DNA from: an uncultured Algibacter sp.
Lineage (GTDB): Bacteria > Bacteroidota > Bacteroidia > Flavobacteriales > Flavobacteriaceae
Length of the DNA stretch: 64,000 nt
NCBI RefSeq assembly: GCF_947487575.1
Contig: NZ_CANKXG010000007.1
Span: forward strand, 1-64,000
Direction of reading: 5' to 3'
Positions within the stretch are counted from its first letter, which is position 1. Every line of letters starts with the position of its first letter. Of this stretch, positions 9,201 through 17,424 are shown piece after piece. The notes beneath the pieces are model-generated. The model worked only from the letters and a program-made list of their open reading frames with translations. It was not told where the DNA came from and made no database searches. Made by a program: the position numbers and the translations under genes.

Positions 9201-10518
9201 TTGAAACTCTTAGTTTGTTAATCGCTTCAACAACAGCACTATGTGTTACGGCATTACTTTTAAAATATTCTGTTAAAGTTTGTTTTTCTTCAGCATTAGC
9301 TTCAAATTGATTTAATATATTCATTAAGTGCATTTTCATGTGCCCCTTTTGAATACCTGTGGTTGTTAGTGAGCGTAAAGCGGCAAAGTTCTGAGCTAAT
9401 CCTGCAACAGCAACTATTTGCATAAGCTCTTGTGCAGATGGTTTGTGTAGTAGCTCTAGAGCTAATTTTACTAAAGGGTGTAATCCCGTAAGGCCACCTA
9501 CGGTTCCTAAAGCCAATGGTATTTCCATCCAAAATGAGAAAATACCATCTTCAATCTTAGCATGTGTTAAACTGCTATATGTTCCATGTCTTGAAGCATA
9601 AGCATGTACACCAGCTTCAACTGCTCTAAAATCATTTCCTGTAGCCAAAACAACGGCATCAATACCGTTCATAATACCTTTGTTGTGCGTTACAGCTCTA
9701 TAGGGTTCAACCTCGGCAATATTTACTGCTTGAATAAATTTACGAGCAAAAGCTTCACCAGAAATGTTATTGCCTTCGCTTAATTCTTCAACAGGGCAAC
9801 TTACCTCTGCTCTTACCAAACAATCAGGAACATAATTTGAGAGAATACTCATAATGATATCAATCTGTCTGTTGTTTTTAGAAAATAAATCAAAAGATAA
9901 TGCCTCTTCTTTAAATGTTTTAGCAAACTGTTCTAAGCATGAATTTATAAAATTTGCGCCCATAGCATCTAAAGTTTCAAAAGATGCATGCAATTGATAA
10001 TAATTATCAATATCCGAAGTTTTATTTCGTAATTCAATATCAAGAATACCTCCACCGCGTTTTTTCATATTCTTAGTGATGGCATCAGTACCTTCAATAA
10101 GTTTTGGCTTTACTTGAGTGAAAAACTGTTTTAATTTGTCGAAATTACCCTTATAAATAAAATGAACTTGTCCAATTTTTGTTGAAGAAATAACTTTGGT
10201 TTTAAAGCCACCACGTTCTAACCAAAATTTTGCAGCTTTACTCGCAGCAGCAACTACTGAACTTTCTTCAATAGCCATTGGTATAGTATAAATTTTGTTG
10301 TTTATGAGGAAATTAGGTGCTACTCCAAGTGGTAAATAATAATTTGTTATTGTGTTTTCTATAAACTCATCATGTAGCTGCTGAAGCTGATTATTGGTGT
10401 TCCAATATTGCTTTAAAATAGTCTTGGCATCCTCGGCATTAGAAAAATAAGTATTAACAATCCAATCAATTTTTTTAGATTTAGATAATTTAGAAAAACC
10501 AGTAATAGTTTTACTCAT
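9190..10518 (-). CDS. mvaA: Class II hydroxymethylglutaryl-CoA reductase
   Basis: Reduces (or, in catabolic enzymes, forms) HMG-CoA with NAD(P)H, giving mevalonate for isoprenoid synthesis. The 442-aa length and absence of membrane segments fit class II. Family motifs are IPMAIEESSVVAAASKAA (about residue 85), DAMGANFINSCLEQF (about 185), HNKGIMNGIDAVVLATGNDFRAVEA with the catalytic-type Lys and Asp (about 260-285), GTVGGLTGLHPLVKLALELL and GHMKMHL with the catalytic His (about 390). The frame extends three codons upstream to a TTG, but the ATG at 10518 is preferred because it lies a sensible distance from the promoter. Pairing with a GHMP kinase supports a biosynthetic role. Confidence 0.95.
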   Translation of the reverse strand: MSKTITGFSKLSKSKKIDWIVNTYFSNAEDAKTILKQYWNTNNQLQQLHDEFIENTITNYYLPLGVAPNFLINNKIYTIPMAIEESSVVAAASKAAKFWLERGGFKTKVISSTKIGQVHFIYKGNFDKLKQFFTQVKPKLIEGTDAITKNMKKRGGGILDIELRNKTSDIDNYYQLHASFETLDAMGANFINSCLEQFAKTFKEEALSFDLFSKNNRQIDIIMSILSNYVPDCLVRAEVSCPVEELSEGNNISGEAFARKFIQAVNIAEVEPYRAVTHNKGIMNGIDAVVLATGNDFRAVEAGVHAYASRHGTYSSLTHAKIEDGIFSFWMEIPLALGTVGGLTGLHPLVKLALELLHKPSAQELMQIVAVAGLAQNFAALRSLTTTGIQKGHMKMHLMNILNQFEANAEEKQTLTEYFKSNAVTHSAVVEAINKLRVSSEK

Positions 10519-10537
10519 AGTATTCAATTTTGCAAAA

Positions 10538-10545
10538 CAAAGATA
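10538..10545 (-). promoter_or_regulatory. -7 promoter element of the mevalonate genes
   Basis: On the minus strand the box reads TATCTTTG, a perfect TAnnTTTG, ending 20 bases before the ATG at 10518. No matching TTG is seen at the -33 distance, so the start of transcription (about 10531) is an inference. Confidence 0.5.
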
Positions 10546-10735
10546 CTACTCTTGGTATGAATATTGAATTGCTTGCTAGAAACAGAATCATTTAAGTGTT
10601 AATATATACGGTTTTTTGCATAATTTTTAGTAAACTTGACATCATTTTATGAAAAAAATAGTTTTTTTAGATAAACACTTATAAATGATTAATTTATTAG
10701 TGATATTTAATCTTTTAAAACAATAGATATAGCAT

Positions 10736-12973
10736 ATGAAACATATTAAATTCTCCTTTTACGTTTGCTTTTTTGTTACAATATTTTTATCAGCGCAGTC
10801 AAACAAAATTACACTTGAAGATATCTGGAAGGATGGTACGTTTAGAACAGAGCGTATGGATGTCCTTCACTCAATGAATAACGGTCAGCAATATTCTGTT
10901 TTAAATTTTAATAGAGAATCAAAAAGTACATCAATTGATATTTATGATTATAAAACTTTGGAAAAGGTAAAAACTTTAGTGAATTCATCAAATTTAGAAG
11001 CTATTCCATATTTTACTGACTATACTTTTAGTAAAGATGAACAACAAATTATTTTGGCTACTAATGAGAAGGCTATTTATAGACGCTCGGCATTAGGAAA
11101 CTACTATGTATACAATGTAAAAAGTGGTTCGTTAGATTTAATTACTGAAGAAAAAATACAAGAGCCTACATTTTCACCAGATGGAAAAAAAGTGGCTTTT
11201 GTAAAAGATAATAATCTTTATGTGAAAGATTTAGGTGCTTCTGAAATTACTCAAGTAACTTCAGATGGTGAAAAAAATAAAATCATTAATGGTATAACAG
11301 ATTGGGTCTATGAGGAGGAATTTGCTTTTGTTCGTGCTTTTGATTGGAATGCTGATAGCAACAAAATTGCGTTTATTCGTTTTGATGAAACAAATGTGCC
11401 TGAGTTTTCAATGGATGTTTATGGGTCTGAGCTTTACCAAACGCAACAAGTTTTTAAATACCCTAAGGCAGGAGAAGTAAACTCAGTTGTATCACTTCAT
11501 ATTTACGATATGAATACAAAAGCAATTAATGAAGTTAAAGTAGATAAAGGGTATAAAGATTTTTACATACCAAGAATTGAGTGGACAAATAACGCTGATG
11601 TATTAAGTGCTCAATACATGAATAGGTATCAAAACGAATTAGATTTATGGATGATAAATGCTAAAACAAACACTTCAAATTTAGTTTTAGCTGAAAAAGA
11701 TAAAGCCTATGTTGATGTAACTGATAACTTAACTTTTTTAAAGGATAACAGTTTTATTTGGACTAGTGAAAAGGATGGCTATAATCATATTTATCATTAT
11801 GATAAAAAAGGAAACTTAATTAATCAGGTTACTAAAGGAAATTGGGAAGTCACTAACTATTATGGCTATGATGAAAAAAATAATACTATTTTTTATCAAT
11901 CTGTTGAAAATGGATCTATAAATAGAGATATTTATTCTATAAAGCTTAACGGACGAAACAAAAGTAAGCTTACTAAAAGTGAAGGTACAAACAGGGCTTC
12001 TTTTAGTGTCGATTTTTCATATTTTATAAATACGTTTTCAAGCGCTACAACACCACCTGAATATACTTTGAATAGTTCTGCTTCAGGTAATTTGATAAAA
12101 AGTATAAAGGATAATGATAAAGCAGCTCAAAAACTTTCTAATTATATTACTTCTAAAAAAGAATTCAGTACCATTAATGTAAATGGTAACGATTTAAATA
12201 TGTGGATGATTAAACCAGCAAATTTTGATGCATCTAAAACCTATCCACTACTTATGTATCAGTATTCTGGTCCGGGATCACAACAAGTTGCAAACCGATG
12301 GAATAGTGCTAACGACTATTGGTATCAGCATTTGGCGCAAGAAGGTTATATTATTGCATGTGTAGATGGGAGAGGAACAGGTTTTAAAGGCGCAGATTTT
12401 AAAAAAATAACTCAAAATGAACTGGGGAAATATGAAGTTGAGGATCAAATTGCAGCAGCAAAACAATTAGGAGAATTACCATATATTGATGCTAGCAGAA
12501 TGGGTATTTGGGGATGGAGTTTTGGTGGCTTTATGAGTAGTAATTGTTTGTTTAAGGGGAATGATGTTTTTAAAATGGCGATAGCAGTTGCTCCAGTAAG
12601 CAGCTGGCGATTTTACGATACCATTTATACAGAGCGTTATATGACAACGCCACAAGAAAATGCAAGTGGTTATGATGAAAATTCACCAATAAATCATGCA
12701 GATAAATTAAAAGGAGATTTTCTTTTAGTCCATGGTTCTGGTGATGATAATGTGCATTTACAAAATACGATGCGTTTAGCAGAAGCTTTAATTCAAGCCG
12801 ACAAACAATTTGATTGGGCGGTTTATCCTGATAAAAATCATGGGATTTATGGTGGAAATACAAGACTTCATTTATATAAAAAAATGACGCATTTTATTCA
12901 TGAAAATTTAGGGGATAAAATTCAAAAAGAAGATTCAAAAGAAATAACTAATGAACTAAAAATTAAAGAATAA
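10736..12973 (+). CDS. Dipeptidyl peptidase IV-type S9 serine peptidase
   Basis: Cuts dipeptides, typically X-Pro, from the N-terminus of peptides, probably in the periplasm: an N-terminal signal ends near FLSAQ (residue 22). The 745-aa protein has an eight-bladed propeller (about 30-500) containing the substrate-amino-group motif DWVYEEEF near 188, then an alpha/beta-hydrolase domain. The triad is visible: Ser595 in GWSFGG, Asp670 in GSGDDNVH and His702 in KNHGIYGG, with spacing close to that of human DPP4. It is followed after 5 bases by two peptide transporters, so the gene products form a plausible dipeptide-release and uptake pathway. Confidence 0.93.
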   Translation: MKHIKFSFYVCFFVTIFLSAQSNKITLEDIWKDGTFRTERMDVLHSMNNGQQYSVLNFNRESKSTSIDIYDYKTLEKVKTLVNSSNLEAIPYFTDYTFSKDEQQIILATNEKAIYRRSALGNYYVYNVKSGSLDLITEEKIQEPTFSPDGKKVAFVKDNNLYVKDLGASEITQVTSDGEKNKIINGITDWVYEEEFAFVRAFDWNADSNKIAFIRFDETNVPEFSMDVYGSELYQTQQVFKYPKAGEVNSVVSLHIYDMNTKAINEVKVDKGYKDFYIPRIEWTNNADVLSAQYMNRYQNELDLWMINAKTNTSNLVLAEKDKAYVDVTDNLTFLKDNSFIWTSEKDGYNHIYHYDKKGNLINQVTKGNWEVTNYYGYDEKNNTIFYQSVENGSINRDIYSIKLNGRNKSKLTKSEGTNRASFSVDFSYFINTFSSATTPPEYTLNSSASGNLIKSIKDNDKAAQKLSNYITSKKEFSTINVNGNDLNMWMIKPANFDASKTYPLLMYQYSGPGSQQVANRWNSANDYWYQHLAQEGYIIACVDGRGTGFKGADFKKITQNELGKYEVEDQIAAAKQLGELPYIDASRMGIWGWSFGGFMSSNCLFKGNDVFKMAIAVAPVSSWRFYDTIYTERYMTTPQENASGYDENSPINHADKLKGDFLLVHGSGDDNVHLQNTMRLAEALIQADKQFDWAVYPDKNHGIYGGNTRLHLYKKMTHFIHENLGDKIQKEDSKEITNELKIKE

Positions 12974-12978
12974 TAAAT

Positions 12979-14481
12979 ATGTCGAAAACTATTCCAACAA
13001 ACCAAGAACCTCAAATGTTTGGTCACCCCAAAGGCCTGTTTTATTTATTCTTTGCAGAGTTATGGGAGCGATTTAGTTTCTATGGGATGCGTGCCTTGTT
13101 GACGCTCTATATGGTTCAAGAGATTTTTAAAGCTATTGTTGAACGTGATGTGGCTACTGCTGTAGTTTATGCTTCATATGGGTCTTTAGTTTATGCTTCA
13201 ACGGTTATTGGAGGACAAATTTCAGATAAAATTTTAGGAATGCGAAGTTCTATTTTTTTAGGAGGCATTTTAATGGCATTAGGGCATTTTGTTTTAGCCA
13301 TTGAAAATAATATAGCTTTCTTTTTAGCATTAGCATTAATTGTAGTTGGTAATGGCTTTTTTAAACCAAATATTTCAACTTTTGTTGGTGCTTTATATGA
13401 AGATGGAGATGTAAGAAAAGATTCGGGTTTTACCATTTTTTATATGGGGATTAATATTGGTGGTTTTGTTGCTCCATTATTGTGTGGGTGGTTAGCTGCA
13501 AAATATGGATGGCACTATGGTTTTGGTTTAGCAGGAATAGGCATGTTAACAGGCTTAATATTCTTTTGGAGTGGTATCAAAAAGAATGTGTTTGGAGATA
13601 GAGGTTTACCTCCAAGTATGGAAATATATGAAAAGAAAGTTATTGGTATTCCACAGAAAACCTTAATTCCAATTATAGCATTTTTATGTGCGCCATTAAT
13701 TGCATATTTACTTTCTTCATGGCAGCAAAACTATGTGAGTTTTATTTTTAAATTTATTGGTTTTGGAGTTTTGGGGTATATTATTTTTATCATGGTTAAA
13801 TTAGATGTAGAAGCTCGTAAAAAACTTTTTATGGCAGTTTTAATTACATTTTTTATGACCTTGTTTTGGGGTTTTCATGAGCTTTCAGGAAGTGTGATTA
13901 CCTTATTTGCTTCGAGAAATGTTGATTTAGGTGGTATAATGAATGCTAGTCAAACTAATGCATTAAACTCAATGTTTATAATTATTTTGGCAATTCCTAT
14001 CTCATTATTATGGGCATATTTGGCTAAGAAGAACTTAAATCCAAGAACGCCATATAAATTTGGTTTAGGTTTAGTTTTGGCTGGTATTAGTTTCTATATT
14101 CTTTCAACTAGTTCAGGTAGTGCTGATGTAAATGGAATGGTGCCTTTTGCTTACTTATTCATTATGTATTTTATTATTTCGATAGGAGAGTTATTTATGT
14201 CGCCTGTTGGTTTGTCAAAAATCACAGATTTGTCGCCTAAAAATATTGTAGCTTTTATGATGGGAGTTTGGTTTTTATCTTCTTCATATGCTTTTCAAAT
14301 AGTTGGTTTTATTTCTGAACAACTAGCTGTAGAAAGTACTGATGTTAACGTAGGTGGTTTGGATACTTTAGAAATTTATACTAATGGATTTCTGTTAATT
14401 GCTAAATATGCATTAGGAGCCGGATTAGTCGTTATTGCATTTTCTCCATTAATGAAAAAGTTAATGGGTAAAGTACACTAA
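12979..14481 (+). CDS. POT/PTR2 proton-coupled di-/tripeptide transporter (first copy)
   Basis: Imports di- and tripeptides across the inner membrane with protons. The 500-aa protein has about 12-14 membrane segments. The family ExxER motif is ELWERFSFYGMRALLTLYM (about residues 26-44), and the PTR2 signature FTIFYMGINIGGFVAPLLCGWLA is near 150-172; GELFMSPVGLS is near 400. It starts 5 bases after the dipeptidyl peptidase gene and is therefore in its operon. The product is 31% shorter in its central loop than the second copy that follows. Confidence 0.92.
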   Translation: MSKTIPTNQEPQMFGHPKGLFYLFFAELWERFSFYGMRALLTLYMVQEIFKAIVERDVATAVVYASYGSLVYASTVIGGQISDKILGMRSSIFLGGILMALGHFVLAIENNIAFFLALALIVVGNGFFKPNISTFVGALYEDGDVRKDSGFTIFYMGINIGGFVAPLLCGWLAAKYGWHYGFGLAGIGMLTGLIFFWSGIKKNVFGDRGLPPSMEIYEKKVIGIPQKTLIPIIAFLCAPLIAYLLSSWQQNYVSFIFKFIGFGVLGYIIFIMVKLDVEARKKLFMAVLITFFMTLFWGFHELSGSVITLFASRNVDLGGIMNASQTNALNSMFIIILAIPISLLWAYLAKKNLNPRTPYKFGLGLVLAGISFYILSTSSGSADVNGMVPFAYLFIMYFIISIGELFMSPVGLSKITDLSPKNIVAFMMGVWFLSSSYAFQIVGFISEQLAVESTDVNVGGLDTLEIYTNGFLLIAKYALGAGLVVIAFSPLMKKLMGKVH

Positions 14482-14510
14482 CTTTTATAAAACAATTAAA
14501 TTTTCTTCTT

Positions 14511-16295
14511 ATGAATACCGATATCGAAAATCTTTTTAAAGATAAAGTAATAGGACACCCCGCTGGTTTATTTGTGTTGTTTTTTACAGAAATGTGGGAG
14601 CGTTTTTCGTTTTACGGAATGCGTATTCTATTAGTATTATTTTTAACAGCACCAATTATAAGTGATAATCCTGGCTGGGAATGGCCACGTGAACACGCTT
14701 TAGCATTAATTGGTACTTATGCTTCATTACTATATTTAACACCAATAATAGGAGGTTGGGTTGCTGATAAAATTACTGGTTATCGATTAGCTGTTGTTTT
14801 AGGTTGTTTAATCATGACGCTTGGTCATGCAGCAATGGCTTTAGAAACCACTATGACTTTTTATTTAGGATTAGCTTTATTAGTAATTGGTACTGGTTTC
14901 TTTAAGCCTAATATTACTTCTATAATATCAGAAATGTATAAAGGAAAGGAATCTAAAAAGGATGGAGCTTATACGATTTTCTATATGGGTGTTAATGCTG
15001 GTGCATTCTTTGGAATGATGCTTTGTGGTTATTTAGCAGAAAATTTTGGATGGTCTTGGGGTTTTGGTCTGGCAGGAATATTTATGTTTTTGGGTATGTT
15101 ACAATTTTGGCTAGCTGGAAGTTTATTTGGAAGTATTGGAGCTAAACCAAGTAAAGTTCACGAAGTGGAATTACCTCAAAACATTAATGAAGAAAGTCCT
15201 GTAGAAAGAGAAGGAAATAAGATAGATGAGAAACGGAATCCTTTTACCCTATTTGATAAGATATTAATTATTTTATCCTCCCTTGGGGGATTGCTTTACC
15301 TGTTTAATGACCCCTTAGAAAAAATTGATGGTACAAGTTTAGCGCCTTTCGAATTATTTGGTATGAGTGGTTCGAACATTATAGTTTTAGGTGCACTGGT
15401 GTTATTTTTAATTCTATTGGTTACAAGAATTGCTAGATATATTCCAATTGTTCGAGATAGAATTATTGCAGTATCTATTTTTGGATTATTTACAGTTTTC
15501 TTTTTTGCTTTTTTTGAGCAATCATTAGGTTCAATGACTTTGTTTGCAAGAGATTATACAAGTAGAAGTTTAGTGGGTAATTCCGCTATGATATTTAAAA
15601 TAGTTGATGCATTACTAACAACTATACCGCTCATAATTATCACATGGGTGTTATTTTTATTATCAAAAAAGACATTTTCAAGAATAGGTTTGTCTAATAT
15701 AATTTTAGGTGTTGCCTTTGCAGGTATTTGGTTTTTAGTAATTTTTAGATTGGTTAATAAATTCGCTGAACTTGGAAATGAAATTGAAGCAACTTGGTTT
15801 GGGATATTAAATTCATTTTTTATAATAACGCTTGCTCCATTATTTTCAAGATGGTGGGAAAGTAAATATAACCCAAGTGCCGCAATGAAATATGGTATTG
15901 GATTAATTTTGTTAGGTATAGGTTTTGCAATATTATCTTATGGAGCATCAGATATTCCTTCTGGAGCAAAAACAGCTTCCGTAAGTATGATTTTTTTAAT
16001 TTTGGCATATTTATTTCATACTATGGGAGAATTGTGCTTATCCCCAGTAGGTTTATCGTATTTAAGTAAACTTGTTCCTGCACGTATGATAGGCTTTATG
16101 TTTGGGGTTTGGTATCTGGCAATTGCAGTAGGACAAAAAGCAGCTGGGACAATGGGAGGAATGATTGATAAAATTTCAGAAGAATACTCTCTAGGGACTT
16201 TCTTTTTAATATTTACTTTAATACCTATAGGTGTTGGGCTAGTTTCAATTTTATTAAACCCAGTGCTTAAAAAACTTATGCACGGTGTGCGTTAA
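14511..16295 (+). CDS. POT/PTR2 proton-coupled peptide transporter (second copy, longer loop)
   Basis: A 594-aa paralogue of the preceding transporter with the same motifs: EMWERFSFYGMRILLVLFL, YTIFYMGVNAGAFFGMMLCGYLA and GELCLSPVGLSYL. It carries about 90 extra residues in the middle (about 205-300), made of a charged loop (residues around VERE and DEKRNPF) plus additional hydrophobic stretches, so it has more membrane segments than the first copy. The 29-base gap keeps it in the same operon. Two neighbouring POT genes suggest different peptide preferences, which cannot be read from the sequence. Confidence 0.92.
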   Translation: MNTDIENLFKDKVIGHPAGLFVLFFTEMWERFSFYGMRILLVLFLTAPIISDNPGWEWPREHALALIGTYASLLYLTPIIGGWVADKITGYRLAVVLGCLIMTLGHAAMALETTMTFYLGLALLVIGTGFFKPNITSIISEMYKGKESKKDGAYTIFYMGVNAGAFFGMMLCGYLAENFGWSWGFGLAGIFMFLGMLQFWLAGSLFGSIGAKPSKVHEVELPQNINEESPVEREGNKIDEKRNPFTLFDKILIILSSLGGLLYLFNDPLEKIDGTSLAPFELFGMSGSNIIVLGALVLFLILLVTRIARYIPIVRDRIIAVSIFGLFTVFFFAFFEQSLGSMTLFARDYTSRSLVGNSAMIFKIVDALLTTIPLIIITWVLFLLSKKTFSRIGLSNIILGVAFAGIWFLVIFRLVNKFAELGNEIEATWFGILNSFFIITLAPLFSRWWESKYNPSAAMKYGIGLILLGIGFAILSYGASDIPSGAKTASVSMIFLILAYLFHTMGELCLSPVGLSYLSKLVPARMIGFMFGVWYLAIAVGQKAAGTMGGMIDKISEEYSLGTFFLIFTLIPIGVGLVSILLNPVLKKLMHGVR

Positions 16296-16320
16296 TCGAA
16301 AAAAAAGTTAAAAAATATTC

Positions 16321-16348
16321 AAAAAGCTCCTGATTAGGAGCTTTTTTT
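16321..16348 (+). terminator. Terminator after the POT transporters
   Basis: The hairpin AAAAAGCTCCT-GATT-AGGAGCTTTTTTT has an 11-bp stem and a U-tract, 26 bases beyond the transporter stop and 30 bases before the next gene. Confidence 0.85.
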
Positions 16349-16377
16349 GTAAGTTCGGAACAACTTTTGCAACTCAG

Positions 16378-16932
16378 ATGATTATGAAGAAGACTATACT
16401 TTTACTATTTGCTCTGGCTTTTATAAGTTTTAATGCCATAGCACAAAAGATAAATTGGGTAACTCTAGAAGAGGCTGTTGCACTTCAGAAGAAGACACCA
16501 AAAAAAATTATGATGGATGTTTATACCAATTGGTGTGGACCTTGTAAAATGTTAGACAAGAATACATTTCAGAATGAAGATGTAGCAGCTTATGTAAATA
16601 AAAATTATTACGCCGTAAAGTTTAATGCTGAGGGTAATGATGAGATTAATTTTAATGGTCAGAAATTTTCGAATCCAAATTATAATCCTGCTTTAGCAAA
16701 AAGAAGAAATTCTGCTCATGAGCTATCTCGATATTTTCAAATTCAAGCTTTTCCAACCATTGTGTTTTTAGATGAAGATGCAAATTTAATTTTCCCTTTA
16801 AAAGGATATAAAACTCCAGAGCAAATGGAACTCTATTTAAAAATGTTTAAAAAAGATGACCATAAAACACTTGATACTCAAGATAAATTTAACGAATACT
16901 ACAAAGCTTTTAATTATGAGTTTAAAAGCTAA
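16378..16932 (+). CDS. Periplasmic thioredoxin-fold protein (CGPC)
   Basis: A 184-aa protein with a signal peptide ending at NAIAQ (residue 23). The thioredoxin active site is CGPC at residues 53-56 in DVYTNWCGPCKMLDKNTF, and the cis-Pro segment is FQIQAFPTIVFLD. It resembles the DUF255/thioredoxin-7 type of disulfide reductase. An ATG two codons downstream (16384) is an equally possible start. A second thioredoxin-fold gene follows within 20 bases, so the two may form a redox pair; clients are unknown. Confidence 0.85.
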   Translation: MIMKKTILLLFALAFISFNAIAQKINWVTLEEAVALQKKTPKKIMMDVYTNWCGPCKMLDKNTFQNEDVAAYVNKNYYAVKFNAEGNDEINFNGQKFSNPNYNPALAKRRNSAHELSRYFQIQAFPTIVFLDEDANLIFPLKGYKTPEQMELYLKMFKKDDHKTLDTQDKFNEYYKAFNYEFKS

Positions 16933-16949
16933 TTTTGAAAAATATTTCA

Positions 16950-17420
16950 ATGAAAAATATATTATTTACGCTCTTTTTAGGAATTTTAATTTCAGCCAGT
17001 AGTTTTTCGCAAGAAAGATTAACTTGGTATACAGATATTAATGAAGCGTTAGAAATTGCTGTTAATGAGAATAAAAAAGTCATGCTTTTTTTTACAGGTT
17101 CAGATTGGTGCGGTTGGTGTATAAAATTGCAAAATGAAGTTTTTAAAACTTCTGATTTTGAAGAATGGTCTGATGATGTTGTTTTAGTAGAATTGGACTT
17201 TCCAAGAAGAACGCCACAAGATGCAACATTAAAGGCTCAAAACCGTCAATTACAATCTATGTTTAAAGTAAGAGGGTATCCAGCGATACATTTTGTAAGT
17301 CCAGAGAAATTACCAGATGGAAAAATGAATTTGAACAATCTTGGTAAAACAGGCTATGTTCGAGGGGGTGCAAGTAAATGGCTAGAAGTCGCAAATAGTA
17401 TTGTCAAAAAAGTGATTTAA
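16950..17420 (+). CDS. Periplasmic thioredoxin-fold protein (CGWC)
   Basis: A 156-aa protein with signal peptide MKNILFTLFLGILISASSFSQ. The active site is CGWC at residues 54-57 within FFTGSDWCGWCIKL, and the cis-Pro is in KVRGYPAIHFV. The frame could begin at a TTG at 16935, but the ATG at 16950 gives a textbook signal peptide and is chosen. CGWC differs from the CGPC of the neighbour, which usually means a different redox potential. Confidence 0.85.
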   Translation: MKNILFTLFLGILISASSFSQERLTWYTDINEALEIAVNENKKVMLFFTGSDWCGWCIKLQNEVFKTSDFEEWSDDVVLVELDFPRRTPQDATLKAQNRQLQSMFKVRGYPAIHFVSPEKLPDGKMNLNNLGKTGYVRGGASKWLEVANSIVKKVI

Positions 17421-17424
17421 ACCT

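Noticed and set aside
9107-9532. Short open frames on either strand inside the mevalonate genes
   Set aside because: They overlap well-supported genes on the other strand or frame and show no family motif or ribosome binding site.
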